The notes under the pieces are model-generated. The model saw nothing but the letters and a program-made list of their open reading frames with translations, was not told where the DNA came from and did not search any database. A program made the translations under genes and the position numbers. A stretch of DNA of 64,000 bases from Globodera rostochiensis. Its lineage: Eukaryota; Nematoda; Chromadorea; Rhabditida; Heteroderidae. The DNA lies in the NCBI GenBank assembly GCA_018350325.1, contig JAEVLN010000002.1, positions 5,501,456-5,565,455 of the forward strand, in the 5' to 3' direction. Positions 33,641 to 46,323 of this stretch are shown one piece after another; positions within the stretch are counted from its first letter, which is position 1; each line of letters opens with the position of its first letter.

Positions 33641-33793
33641 TTATGATAATTTATGCATTGTGAAGGCAATTCCGGCCTCTCCAATTATCACTTTTAGGGT
33701 GGGGCGATAGTTTACGAGGGGTGCCTTGGCTCTTACTGGTTGTGGTACAACGAATTCAATCGTAGCTGTCCTGTCAGTGATATGATTAATCAT
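33641..33793 (-). CDS. Small hypothetical protein, 50 residues
   Basis: ATG 33791-33793 to TAA 33641-33643 with balanced codons throughout. The product begins MINHITDRTATIEFVVPQPV and continues with beta-like VNYRPTLKVIIGEAGIAF. No signal peptide. A second small ORF lies 132 bases upstream on the same strand. It may be a whole small gene or one exon. Family unknown. Confidence 0.4.
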   Translation of the reverse strand: MINHITDRTATIEFVVPQPVRAKAPLVNYRPTLKVIIGEAGIAFTMHKLS

Positions 33794-33925
33794 CTTTTTA
33801 TTGTTTTCAAAGTGTTGAACATTTTATAACATTCATTCATAAAATTTTAATAGATACTGATTCGCATTATTAATTTTATTATCTGCACAATTTTGTTTTT
33901 CTTTTAAATTGAAATTTAATTACGT

Positions 33926-34057
33926 TTATTTTATCATGTTCAGTAAGGCAGTCGATCTTGTATCATTTTTATTTATTAGTTTAAAAGACCGTCTACGCCA
34001 GACGTAGAAATATTTGTCCCGAGAACCCGACACTTGGTTCACACTCACACATTTCAT
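33926..34057 (-). CDS. Small hypothetical protein, 43 residues
   Basis: ATG 34055-34057 to TAA 33926-33928. Begins MKCVSVNQVSGSRDKYFYVW, then RRRSFKLINKND. Basic, no domain recognised. A six-base hairpin (TCTACG, loop CCAGA, CGTAGA) lies within it at 33989-34005. Same strand and spacing as its neighbour, so possibly one unit. Confidence 0.35.
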   Translation of the reverse strand: MKCVSVNQVSGSRDKYFYVWRRRSFKLINKNDTRSTALLNMIK

Positions 34058-34059
34058 TT

Positions 34060-35028
34060 CATTTTATTTTTAAAATAAATTCATTTGAATTAAATGTGAG
34101 ATATTAAACATAAATGATGGCAAATGTTAAAAAACAATAAAATAAACTAAGTATTAATTTAAAAATATGTGCTCAAGAATGGACCAAATATTTATTAATA
34201 ATATTATCATCTTTACTCTTTTTGTTTTTGACAAGTTTTGTTATAAAAAAATTCATAATACTTGCACAAAAGTTTTTAAAAAAATTGAAAAAGAAAATAA
34301 CTTTTTTTATTTAAGTGGTCGCATTGTAACAAAACCAATTCGATGAATGTTGCCACTTTCTGGGTTTTTTCTACTATTATTTTAATGTATTATATAATTT
34401 GCAATTTTAGATAACGGCATCAACGGACTTTTATCTGCTTTTGTGGAAGATCGATTAGGTTCACACTTGTTAAAAAATTTAACAGTTTAATGCGATTTAT
34501 AGTTAATTTAAAAACGAATAAATTTAAAATTAACAAATAAAAAAAATGACTTTTATAAGGATTATTAAAAAATATTAAAAAAGATCTGTTAAGATTTGTC
34601 GTCAGTATTGATTTGTATAGGCATATAATTATGATAGAAGTGCAAAAAACAAATTCGATTAACTTTTTATTTTTGTTTCTATGCGTACATCTTATTTTTA
34701 TTTTTCAAAAAAAGATTTGAAAGTAGTTAATATTCGGCCATTTAATTAGCTTTGTTCGTTACATTTCTTTAACTTCAAACCTTGCCTTTTATTCTTTTTA
34801 AAAAGGTATTAAAGCCATTATAATGTAGCGGCATCGAGATTTATTTATTTTATTAGAAAAAATACAAAATTACTACTAAAATTTTTTATCTTTTCATTCG
34901 TCTTATTTTTTTTGGACTTCCGGACTAATATAAAATTTTTTTTGTGGTGACCCGCAGTTGGCACTTTTGCCTTAAACGCAGTAAAAGCTTAAAAAATAAA
35001 AAGCCGCGGAAATAAAAATCCATTATAA
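34060..35028. other. T-rich spacer with a minus-strand coding-like patch
   Basis: At 34320-34490 the minus strand reads CEPNRSSTKADKSPLMPLSK, a TAA, then in the same frame NPESGNIHRIGFVTMRPLK. It may be a decayed exon. The skew flips back to A-rich at about 35.0 kb. Confidence 0.3.
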
Positions 35029-35217
35029 TTTAAAAGCAGAGGCAGTGGTAATATATCTATTAAATTAGGCAGCTATAAAAAAGTTATTCGTATAAACTTA
35101 TTTTTGCCAAAATTTAAGAGTGGAAACTATGAAAGAAAAAATTTGTGGCCGCAGAATCAAGGTGCCGAAAAAGATTCTGGTGAAGTGGGCAAGACCAGTG
35201 AAAAAAACCCATCATAA
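35029..35217 (+). CDS. 62-codon open frame, likely exon
   Basis: Open from after TAA 35026-35028 to TAA 35215-35217. The last half reads SGNYERKNLWPQNQGAEKDS, then GEVGKTSEKN, which looks like ordinary polar protein. An ATG ORF in another frame (35120-35326) overlaps, but its product is much more basic and less natural. Family unknown. Confidence 0.4.
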   Translation, partial: FKSRGSGNISIKLGSYKKVIRINLFLPKFKSGNYERKNLWPQNQGAEKDSGEVGKTSEKNPS

Positions 35218-35241
35218 TTTAAATAAAATGAATAAAAATTT

Positions 35242-35370
35242 ATGTTATCGAGGCGGGAGGAGGATAACCAGCAATTTTTGGAACCCTCCAATAGGGAGTG
35301 GGGGACATTGTCGGTTTCGGTGTTAACTTTGCAAATCGAAACATCTTTTGCACTCATTACACCACTCTAA
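35242..35370 (+). CDS. Small hypothetical ORF, 42 residues
   Basis: ATG to TAA in the same frame as the previous entry, separated by 24 bases of AT-rich sequence with three stops. Begins MLSRREEDNQQFLEPSNREW and ends in an alternating hydrophobic stretch. The two could be parts of one gene interrupted by a small insertion. Family unknown. Confidence 0.35.
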   Translation: MLSRREEDNQQFLEPSNREWGTLSVSVLTLQIETSFALITPL

Positions 35371-35379
35371 TCAGTTAAA

Positions 35380-38300
35380 AAATAACAGCATACATAGAAA
35401 AAACTTAATTTTTAGAAACCAACATCTATCTGAACAGCCGCCAGAGTCATAAATAAAATACATAATATGTTCATAAAATTTAATATTAAAAAAAATCAAT
35501 CTTTGACGTCTACTTTTTATCCACGGTTGTAAAAATAAGCAATATGTTAATTTAAATTCTTAATATATACCATTAATGCAAACAATTATAAGAAATTGCA
35601 CTTAAAAAAAATTAAACATATAAGGATATGCTCGAACACAAAAAAATCATGTCCGTGCTCATCAAGGCTTAAGTTAAACGAATAAACATAAAAATAATTA
35701 CATTACTATTTAATAAATAAATGTTTAAGGCTAAAAAGCTAATAAATATTTAACCAATAAAAATATGAGTCCAGAACCGGTGGGCCAGGAACAAAAACTT
35801 TAAAATAATAAATTAATGTATATATCAAAGTCAAATATTCCAGTGTGAAAATTAACATGTTGATAGTTTTACTACATTTAAGCACGACAAAGAAAACTGT
35901 GGGAATACGAACCATGGTCGCAGTTTCACCCTAACTTAAACATTAATTAACAAATATAAAAGTTGCCAGATTTAACATTAGAATTTATAATTTATTTGCA
36001 AAATAGTTGCACATTGCTATTACTAAAAACAACATTTTTAGATTAAAAAAATATTCAAGTAAACAGTTTGCAATTTACAACTTAACATAAATTTTAAACA
36101 AGACACAAATAACTGTCAACAGCAAGCAAAACTTTTATAAAATAAGATTTTTTATATGTGAAAAAAAAATTATCATACGCGGAGCTTTTATATTTTAAAA
36201 TGTGGAAGGCATCAATCTGCAAATGGAGACACTTGTAGACCGACAGGATATACCTATTGTATAATTAATAATATAAAAACCATAAAGTTTTGTTTTCAAA
36301 AAAGTCTGATCAGAAGCAAATATGTTAGTAGACTAATTAATGAGAATAGGTCTATTTTATCAAAATAAAAAGACATAATTAATTTATCTATCAAAAATTA
36401 TGCTTTTTAACACGGACAAAATTATTAATGAATTCAATCCTTTAAATAAAATCATTAATATCTAATTCAGATAAACCTTAGAATCTGATGGCACCCGTTG
36501 ACAACGACTTAAAACGCTGTACATAACAATCAAAATGATTGAAAAATCAAAATAAATTTGAAACATGCAAAATTTGTTTAAAATATTTTTCCCCGATTTG
36601 TATAAAAAAATTATTTTTCAAATATTTTAATTTTGTAAGTAAATTTTCACTTTATATTTAAAAAACCAAGCATTTATAAAAAATTTCATAATGCGCCTGA
36701 ATTTTGTTAACATTTGAATATCAAATAAAAGTTTAGATATAAAACAAATTTCAAAAAAAATAAAATTAACGAAATCAAAAGATTAAAATTTATCTTTAAT
36801 CAAATAAATCAATTCTTTATGATTTAATTAAAGTAAACCGAGTTTGATTGATATTTTTTAATATCATAAATAATAAATGAAAAACATAAATAAATTATGG
36901 ATTTAAAAGATTTATTAACTCCGATCATTCAACTTGGTTAACAACGAGCATCAATCAATCCTGGAATCATCTAGAAATTCGACCTGAGTCACGACAAAAT
37001 ACTTATTATTAATATATTATTACCTTCAACCGAAAATTATTAATGGACTTTCGAATTACGACTTTGCAGATCGATTCATAGGCCTTCGGCCCAAGTTTTA
37101 AAAAACAATACATTATTTATAAAATTAAAAAAACATATGTGTTCTTAAAATCGAGTTTTAAATAAAAATTTGCTTCTCCTTAAATACATATTATGAAGAA
37201 TAGGCAAACTTGAATTAATCCAAACTGTATTTGTTGGAAATAAAATTTGCAAAGCTTTAATACATTCAAATTTATTAAACAATTTAATTAAAGTAAGAAT
37301 TGGATAAAATAAATATAAAAGATTTAAAAAAGGGCCAACAATGCTTTATTTGTTCAAAATAAATAAAAATTACGTAAAAAGAATTTTTTAAAAGCTTTCA
37401 AAAACTAAATTCTCGTTTATCAAATCAATAAGATTTAATAATTTAAAATCATTGTGGGAGGCATAATTCGAGGGTTGAGGACCTTGACACCCCTTTGGGT
37501 TGAGGGGCTAAGATTCAAGTCAATAAATAAATTTAACTTTTTAATAAAACGCAAAAAGTTTATACAGTACTAATTAATGTTGATATTGGAAAAAAAAATT
37601 ATAAAGTTTTGTACAAAATAAAAAAAATAGACAAGTATATTGGTGCGTGTTTTCTAAAACTGTTCTCGGATTAAAGCGCTTCATCAATTCCTAAATAAAA
37701 TTTGCCATTTTCTATGAGTAGGACCTATCATTACGCGCGTTCATCAATCAACGGCAACGGCGCGTCATTTGGGAGGAGTCAAATTGACGCGAGCATCAGA
37801 GAGTATTTAAGTGCGAATTTTTCATCATAATATCATTTGTATCCTTTTGCACCTTTTGAAAATAAATAAGTTTAAAATAATAAATATAATTTTTTTTCCA
37901 AGAGCGTAAAATATATTCATTAATGTAACGATTGCAGAACAAGGGAAAACAGGTTAAATTTATACATGAAAGTTTAAAGCACCGCAAATTTTATCAATTA
38001 AAAAAGCAATTCAAAATGAGAAATCTTAACTGATTGAATTTAATCAATTACAAAATATTAAATATTTTATTAAAAAATAATCGTTGTAGTGCATACTATA
38101 TTTTAAGCGGTCTGCATACATTAAAATAGAATTTGGACAAGTCTAACCCGGAGTGAATCGGTTTCCCAAATGAAAAGAAGCCTTTAAATTAGAGGAACTC
38201 GACAATATGTAGATCATTTGTTAAATTAATTTAAACACTGCAGCCAAGCAAAATTGTATTTGGAAAATAATATGTACTGTAAAATAATAACAGCAAATAA

Positions 38301-38979
38301 TAATAAATAAAAGATGCATAACAAGAAGTGAATAGTAATATAACTTTTACAGGCACTCGTTCGGTACGCTGACCAACCATGACCTTCTTAAAAATTTTTG
38401 ATTGTAAAAGGCACAAAACTTAAGTGAATGGTTTAAAATAGGGGTTTAAATTTTGACATTTATTTACAGGTGGTGCAACTCCAAAACAGATTGATGAGCA
38501 AGAACATGTCAGGAGCAGGCATTAGTGCGGAAAGATTAACTAAATTTAAAATAGCAAATACCTGATGTACCAATATGCATATAGCGAAACAAGACCAAGA
38601 CGGTGAGAGGAGAATTGAATATTGAAGAACAAATTGGGCTTACTAATAACGTTCCTGAGTGCGCATTTCATTTAGAAAATTTTCAAATAACTTATAAATT
38701 TAAACAATTAAATAAATAAAATTTTATCGCGATCATCGATTATATGTATCATTATAACGATGAATTACTAAATCAAAATAACATTATTCTAATAAAGATT
38801 TTCAAAAAATAAATAAAATGAAAATCGGAAATCTGTATTCATAATAATCTAATTGCTTCAAATTTAGCCAAATTTAGATACACTTTATTCAATTCACGAT
38901 CAATATTTACAATGAATCAAAAATTCAATCTTCAAAAAACAAATGATCGACAAATCAATTCATACAATTTAAGGTTCTA
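35380..38979 (+). other. A-rich spacer
   Basis: Short coding-like patches on the plus strand, for example about 36893-37015 (FKRFINSDHSTWLTTSINQS) and 37730-37800. No splice structure, repeat or RNA could be supported. Confidence 0.35.
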
Positions 38980-39459
38980 GTGCATTTTACGCGTCCCATG
39001 ACCATACGCGTCCCATAAACTTTTACGCGTCCCATGAATTTTTTACGCGTCCCAAGAATTTTAAGCGTCCGATGAATATTTTAAATCAGATAAATAGCAA
39101 AAATAAATAGCATCCTTTATCAATTACATATGAACTTTTAAGTCTTACAATTAGTGACATGTTGATAAATAAGCGGGACAGTTGTGGCCGATTCTTCTAA
39201 AATATGTTGAAAATTTTTTTGGTTTGAATGATATAGTCGAAATGCGCATTGATACAAATGCGTTGCATGAAAATGTTTTAAGCTTTGTTTCAAAGGTCTC
39301 CAAGTCGCTTCTATTTGGTAATTTTTAACGAAAATTAATAATTTATATTTTATCTGATTTAAAATGGGACGCGTAAAAGTTTATGGGACGCGTAAAAGAC
39401 TATGGAACGCGTTAACGACTATGAGACGCGTAAAAGGTCATGGGACGCGTAAAATGCAC
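38980..39459. mobile_element. 480-bp foldback element, ACGCGTCCC arms
   Basis: The outer 24 bases (GTGCATTTTACGCGTCCCAT...) are perfectly inverted at the two ends. Each arm holds five units of about 19 bases with core ACGCGTCCCAT: left at 38989, 39006, 39024, 39044 and a degenerate one at 39063; right at 39366, 39385, 39404, 39423 and 39442. The 280-base centre has no ORF. No clean target duplication was found. Same architecture as 27924-28080. Confidence 0.8.
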
Positions 39460-39647
39460 CAAAATGCAATTTAAATTTAGATAAAAGTATTAGCCATATA
39501 AAATTAACAAAGGTTAAAATTTTTTTTACCCGCTCAACTACCTTCATATCCGAATTCCGGACACACTACTTCGGAGTTACAATTTTCAAAGTCCAAACCG
39601 TAGCCCCAGATCTATTGGAAGCCAAGGAAATCATTCTTACCAGGTGA
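39453..39647 (+). CDS. 64-codon open frame, possible exon
   Basis: Open from after the TAA at 39450-39452, at the right edge of the foldback element, to a TGA at 39645. The second half is GC-balanced and reads YFGVTIFKVQTVAPDLLEAK, then EIILTR. A donor ACCAG|GTGATA lies at 39643/39644. The minus strand also offers a short ATG frame with a GTAAGA donor, so the strand is not certain. Confidence 0.3.
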   Translation, partial: NAPKCNLNLDKSISHIKLTKVKIFFTRSTTFISEFRTHYFGVTIFKVQTVAPDLLEAKEIILTR

Positions 39648-39659
39648 TACCTCGTCGCG

Positions 39660-42600
39660 GTGCTGTCAAGTATTTCTGCATATCGAGTATTAATATCGTC
39701 TTGTTTTTAAATCTTGTTCCTCGGAAATATTATTTTTTATTTTAAATGTTGATTTTCATTTATTGGTTTAAATTTGCAAATTTTTGTTTTTATTAAACTA
39801 TCGAGACTCGCCCTGAGACTGAGACCCTCGTCGCTTTCGACGATAATCACCTAATTTAAAAGTTCAAATCTTTGATTAAGACGACTCATTTTTCTTTTAA
39901 TTTATTGAATAATATTACTTTGATTGCTTTTTATTTTGGGAACATGGTTATTTTCATAAAGATAAAAATGTTTAAGAATCATAATATCTTTTGTTTAAAA
40001 TAACGAGATGAATTTTGTTGAGATATAATAACAGTTTTTAATTTTATTAACGAAAAATTGTTATAAAAGCAATGTTATAATTTTATAATATTTAGCCCAC
40101 CAATCGCACATATTAATACACAATTTGATTTATTTCATAAAAATATAAAAAATATTTAAGAAATTTAATTGGTTTTTAATTCCAGCCAAGAACGAGTGGT
40201 TAATCTATTTCTTTTATTTTTGTGAAGAAAAAAAAATATTTCAAAATGTTACAAATAATTATTTTGCTGTTTTATACAGATGCGAGTATTGGGATTTGCT
40301 AATTTGCAGATTTATAAGAATTATTTTTTGTATTAAATTTTTACCGTACTCTATTTTATACCAAGTAAATTTTAAAATTTCATTATTTAAATAAAACATC
40401 CAGAAATGAAATTTATTGAAAATGGCAATGGAAATGGGACTTGATTCTTGTAAAAAATCGTTCACCAAAATAGATGAAATAGTTATTGACAAAATAAAAT
40501 TTAAGCACGAGCGCTCTTAATGACGTTAATCATTGATGCAGGCAGCCTTTAAGCAATCATTTTAAATGGTTTGTGAAGAAATATATTTGTTAACAATTAT
40601 TTTATAAAATCTTTATTTTTAAAATATGGCCCCTTTTTTACTTTGGACTCATCGGACGTGGTTTTAATTATATAAATTTATTAATGAGTAATAAGAGGGC
40701 TTTGTCAAGTAAATAATGAACACGATGTTTTGAAACTTGTCAGGGTTTTTTTCACACGTTTGAAACTTTAAATTAAATACAATACTACGAGCTGTCTGTC
40801 CATACATACTTTTGCCTTTTCGACTGTTCATTTAGCGAATGTCGGCAGGCAAAGTTATTTTTAAATGCTACTAATTTTTTATTCATTCTATTACACTAGG
40901 ACTTTTTTTAGTAATTTATTATAGTGCAGTTCATTCTATTATTCAACCTATTAATACCGATTGAATTTTTTATCTTTTATTTTGATCCTTTCTATTTATA
41001 CAAGTTTATTTATAGTTTTAATGGATTTTCTTTAACTTTTATTGGTTTATTTTCTCATTTATATTATTAATCTTTTGAAAAATCGATATTTCTTTAAACT
41101 TTCTTAGAAATTATAAAATTTAAATTTTATTGAATTTATTTTAAATAAATTAAATTAATTTTTTTAAATGACTTTCCAATTTTTGCTCGCCCATTTGATA
41201 AGAGGTAGAATACTGTTCAGCCAATGTGAGCACGGTCGGTAAGATCGCTTTATTAGGAGTTATATTTTAGGCACCAGGAATATTCACATATCTGTTTGCA
41301 TGCGCACTCATTTGTTATTATTTGTCTGGGTTATGATTTTATAAAATTGAGTAATTTTATTTAATTTTCTCGAACAACACCGTTGGCGTAAACTTAGTTT
41401 TTTTACTTTGCGATCGATGACAAGCTGAAGGATTGTGTCATTTATTTGCGAATGGGGCAAGGCAAAAGGCGGAGTAAGCCGAACGTTCAAATATCCGTAC
41501 AAATTTATATTAGATAGTTTTTCGATAATAATTGTATTTTAAATAAATTTTTATAGGGGATTTTTGAAGTTTATTTTTTTATTTCCATTATTCAGCATTT
41601 TAGCTCTTTTTAACTAATTACAGTTGCAAATTTGCGTTCTTAATAGGATGTCCAATAATAAAATTCATTAAAAATAAAATTTTCATTATTTTAAAATTTT
41701 TATTGTATTTAAACATGCATTTTTAGTTGTAACATGTAATTTCTATGTTTAAGTCAGAATTTAATATATCAAAGAACAATTAATAAAAATGTGACGAGAC
41801 CAGCCTTCATTGGTTCTATAAATTATTTACGCAGACCTATTCTTATGTTCTCCATTTTTATGTGACCGTGCAGATTCCTGATTTCAAGAAGTGTTTTGAT
41901 TGCATGCAGCATTCGAAAAGTTGTTTTTAATTGTATATTGAGATTTTATTTAATGATATTTTTTATGTTCAAGATCAATTAATTATAGGAAAATATATTA
42001 GACAAATAAATGTTACAATATTTTGAATTAAATATCAACTAGCTTCTTTATGAAAAACAAAATTAAAAGGATTTTTATTTGTGCTCTAGGAATTTTCGGA
42101 CAGTCTTCGGAGATTTTTTGATAGCATGTATAATATTCCATCGCCTATTCGAATAACAATAATAATTTAACCTTTAATATTATGTTTTACTTAATAATAT
42201 TTAATTTTGTTAACATTCATTTTTTGATGCTTTTTATCATTAAATTATTATTTTGCCTTTAAAAATATCATCTATATACAATAATACCGTGTGCAGCTGA
42301 CATTTCCAATAATCTTGTTCGGCTTCAGAGGTTGAACTCGTCATTTAAGATGCGACGAATAATTGAAATATTTTGCTTTTATATCCATTTGGCAATGCTT
42401 GGGTTCAATTATTTTTTTAAATATTTCCTTGGCTAATATTTTCTTTTTTAGAGCATTTCCCATATCCGCATTTTTAAAATTTACACTCATTCATATCAAA
42501 TTGATTCACGTTATTTGAACATTTGATTGTGCGTTATCGGCTTTTGGAATAGCCCAAACATTCTGACAACATTTGAATTCGCGCATTAGTTAATTTTAAA

Positions 42601-43426
42601 AAAAATTGCCTACATTCCAACCTGATAATTTTAATGATTCATTTGATCATTATTTATAAATTATTTTAATTTGATTATTTTTTAATTAATAAATTTGATG
42701 GTTTTTTAATTTTTAATTAATTTGATTATTAAAATTTATTATACGGATTTCCGTTTTTGACCATGCTTCAGTTCTTATGTGTCGACATTGTAAATGTAAT
42801 CCAAATTAGTAAATGGACTAAATTTTTCTTCTCCTTTTTATTATTTTATTTACCTAATTTAATCGCTAATCTGTTGCTTGCTTTAATGAGTTTTAAAATT
42901 TTTTATAGTATTTTTTAGCATGTTTTGAATCGAGTAAAAATTATTTTTAATATTAATTTATTTAGTTATATAGTGTTTAATTAAATTTTGTATTTCACTA
43001 GGCAAATAAAGATTAATTTTTTTTTTATTTCTATATCCATAAATCTAGAAGTTTCTGTTTTTCAACATGTTGCCTAATCTCTTAATTGTTCTTAGGCCAT
43101 GTTTTATGAAAATAATTTAATTAAGATTAATTTTTTACTATTTATTAATTAAACGTGTTCCCTCTTTTATTCAAATTAAATTGTAAAGAAGCTATAAAAA
43201 AATTACATTTTTAAAACCAAATGTTTATTCAATTTTATTTATTTAATTGTTTATATTTTCAAAAGTTGTAGCATAATTAACGCTTCAAGTTTTTAGTAAC
43301 GATGTATACCTTACAAATTAGAACAACGTTTTTATGGCCATTTTCATTATATAAAAAATATAACATCCGTTTATATAATTGATGCTCATTTTATTTTATT
43401 TTTGATAAATCAATAAAATGTTTGCA
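39660..43426. other. T-rich spacer
   Basis: A minus-strand patch at about 41175-41310 reads MSAHANRYVNIPGA, TAA, then same frame NITPNKAILPTVLTLAEQYS. At 39800-39850 the minus strand has another short balanced frame. No family or splice structure is supported. Confidence 0.35.
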
Positions 43427-43612
43427 GACGTTTGCACCGCAGGGCCTAAGTCGACTTAGCGCCGCAAAAATATAAAATCAAATAGCACCCCGAAAGTTAA
43501 AAAAAGTTTTTTCCCGTAAAGTGGCTTGCTGAAGGCCACCAGCACAATTTCAGTATATGTTTTTGGCCTTGTCGCGGCGCAAATGTCGATTTTGGCATGT
43601 GGCGCAAATGTC
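43427..43612. mobile_element. 186-bp element with GAC(A/G)TTTGC inverted ends
   Basis: The left end GACGTTTGCACCGCAGGGCC and the reverse complement of the right end, GACATTTGCGCCACATGCC, agree over about 40 bases, including TCGAC and GCGCCGC further in. The ends share GACATTTGCRCC with the 1.4-3.3 kb element, so this looks like a short internally deleted relative. No ORF. Confidence 0.65.
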
Positions 43613-43802
43613 CAGCGACGGTTTTATTCTGGCAGCCACGAGATTTTTGTTAATGATCAAATATTATAGAACTTTCGCGCGCACCTAGTCCCGACTTTTG
43701 TAATATAATGTTTTTTATTTTGAAGATATTTTGAATTGCAAGTTTTAATCAACTGAAAGGCAAGAATTTTGGTTGCCTTTTTGAAAAATTTATAAGTCGA
43801 TC

Positions 43803-44163
43803 CTTAGGGATGTATTTTTCGTTTTTATTGCATTTTGTTAAGGAATTTTTGAAAAATGGCGAAATATGGATAATACGGATTATAAAATGGGCTCTAGAAG
43901 CTCCAACCAAAGCTAAAACCCCTATTTATGGCATTATTCTTTGCAAAATGCCAAAATATACACATAAACAACGAAGTATGCACATGGAAATTCGTTCTAG
44001 GAGCTTCAAACCAAGCTTAAAACACGTTTTTCATGCGTTTCAGACCCTTTCCAATTCAGGAAAAAAACATGCATGTGCATATAATTATACACCTAAAAAT
44101 AACGTTAGTATAGATAGCATTGTTTTGATTTTCAATAATTATATTTTGATATTTGAAGAATAA
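43803..44163 (+). other. 117-codon ORF starting in a TTAGGGATGTATTTTT repeat
   Basis: ATG at 43810 to TAA 44161-44163. The sequence contains an imperfect direct repeat of about 30 bases (TCTAGAAGCTCCAACCAAAGC near 43893 and TCTAGGAGCTTCAAACCAAGC near 44000). Its start shares TTAGGGATG(T/C)ATTTTT with 60306 and with the minus strand at 55934. I read it as a dispersed repeat with a chance ORF; a genuine protein is possible but unsupported. Confidence 0.3.
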
Positions 44164-44169
44164 ATAATT

Positions 44170-46199
44170 ATATAAAGTATATTTTCATTATCTAATTATT
44201 TTTTAAGATGTTAATGTTTTAGTTTCAGGTTTGTTAAAATCAATTTTCTTATGTATTCTAATTAAAATTTTTGAGTTTTGTTAGCCATTGAAAAATTTTA
44301 TTTCTTATTTATGTGATGTTCGAATACGCAATAACGTTTTGTTCCTTAAGTGTTTTAAGTTATTACGCTGCTCACCTGCTAAAATTGGTTGTCGTTATAA
44401 TGATAGTGTTAATTGCCTTTTTTATTGCTAATCTTACTTTTAATGTTTTTTTTATTATTTAAATCAAACTGTTTAATTACATTTTTTAGAGATTTTTAAT
44501 AGAAGTACGGATAAAAGACTCTTTTAATTTTTATATACATTCAAGACAGCAGATGGTTAAAAGTAACCATACTGAATGCATTAATTTGTATTTGAGTTAT
44601 ATAAATTAGAAATGTTATGTTTATTTAAAATATTAAATAATTGTTTGCTTTTAAATATTAAATATGTTATTCCCTTGTTGAAACACCGTAGTTTATTTTC
44701 CTATACATTGCAACAGAACCCCTGAGATACGACACCAGTTGGGGGTAATTAGTTCATTTAATGGACAAATGTGCTTTATTGTATTATTTTTCTATTAACG
44801 ATCAGGTCTTGGGATATATTTTGATAGTGTAATTAGCAGTTAGGTCAAATATTCTGTTGTATTGGTCTTTCAGACCTTTTCTTTATCGCGACAGATTTAA
44901 TTGAAAAAATAATTCAATTAATTTTTTATTTTTTAGTTTGAAGTCCTTTATCCTCTCTCTTGCCAAATTGGACGAATTCTTAACATATATTTTTATTAAT
45001 TTTTGCAAACTATCATTTGAGAATATTTCTTTCATCATAATATTCTTATATTACTTTTTTTATAGGTGGCAAAAGCCTTACACGGTCCGTCGGTTGCCAA
45101 TTTGAGGCCGTGGCCATAATATTAAATTCACGCAGAAATTTAATAAGTCCCCACTGGTGTCATTTTAATGCTGACTCGTCTAAGCATATTTATTAAATAA
45201 AACGATAATCAAAGTATGCCGTAAATTAAAATTATTTAAGAAAAGTAAATTTTTATTTTTTACCTTATCATTATTTTTATTTAGGTAAAGTTTATTTAAA
45301 TATATCATAATTTCTTATTATCTTTGGCAATTGATGATTTGATTTTAAAATCTAAGGATGCCTTGGTTATTTCGTAATAGTTCTGAGATTATTTTTTTCA
45401 TTTAGGCTATTACATAATTTTACTTTTTGTTTGATATATAATTCAAATGCAACTTTAGGAACTTTTGGCAATAAACTTATGTTGAATTTGCAAGTTCGAA
45501 TTTTTTAAGCTGTCTTTATTTTCTGTAGATTAGAGCCAAAATGGTCCACCTCTTCTGACTCGAACCTTACCAGAAAATTTTATCCAAAATGCCGTTATGA
45601 TTTAAAAATTTATTTTATAATTTGAGAAAAAAATTTTTAGTGAATTTGATAATTATGTGAATCCGCAATTTTCGGATTTATGATCATGGTTTGTTTTTGC
45701 ATAAATGTAAAAATTATTTTAGTCTTTATTTTAAATACATCTATTTTTAAATTTCCTATTATTTTTATTATATTGTTTATATTATAAGTGCGGGCGTAAT
45801 TTTTTTTTTGTTTATTCGTTTAACTATTTTTTCAAATTTTTCTTGTCTTTTCAACGCTTTTTTTATTTATTTTAACTTCAGTTAATGATTATAAAATAGT
45901 ATTTTTGGTGTTTATGTGTATTTTTATATAGCTTATCACAACATCGGTCGACATTCAATATTGCCATATTTAGAAAAAGAAATTCCATTTTTTTGAATTC
46001 TTTAAGATTTAATATTTATAAATTTTCCATAATAATAATACAGGGTCCTTTTCAGTCATAATTTTATTTTATTTTCTCGATCATTCTTAAACAATTCGGG
46101 CAAAACATTGTTGCTGCACCAGTCGATCACAGTTAAAGATTTAAGAAGTTAAACGGTTGTTTGTAATGGACTCCGGCGACTTCCTGACTATTATATAGT
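44170..46199. other. T-rich spacer
   Basis: No gene, repeat or RNA recognised. Confidence 0.5.
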
Positions 46200-46272
46200 T
46201 AATTAGTTAAACAGACAATTCTATATGTGCTTTTATTAATTAGTTAAACAGACAATTCTTTATGTGCTTTTA
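46200..46272. repeat. Tandem duplication, 37-bp unit
   Basis: TAATTAGTTAAACAGACAATTC occurs at 46200 and 46237, each followed by TATGTGCTTTTA, with two differences between copies. Confidence 0.8.
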
Positions 46273-46323
46273 AAGCATCTGATTTGTATGATTTATACCG
46301 CCCTTTATTAAAGAACACGCACT

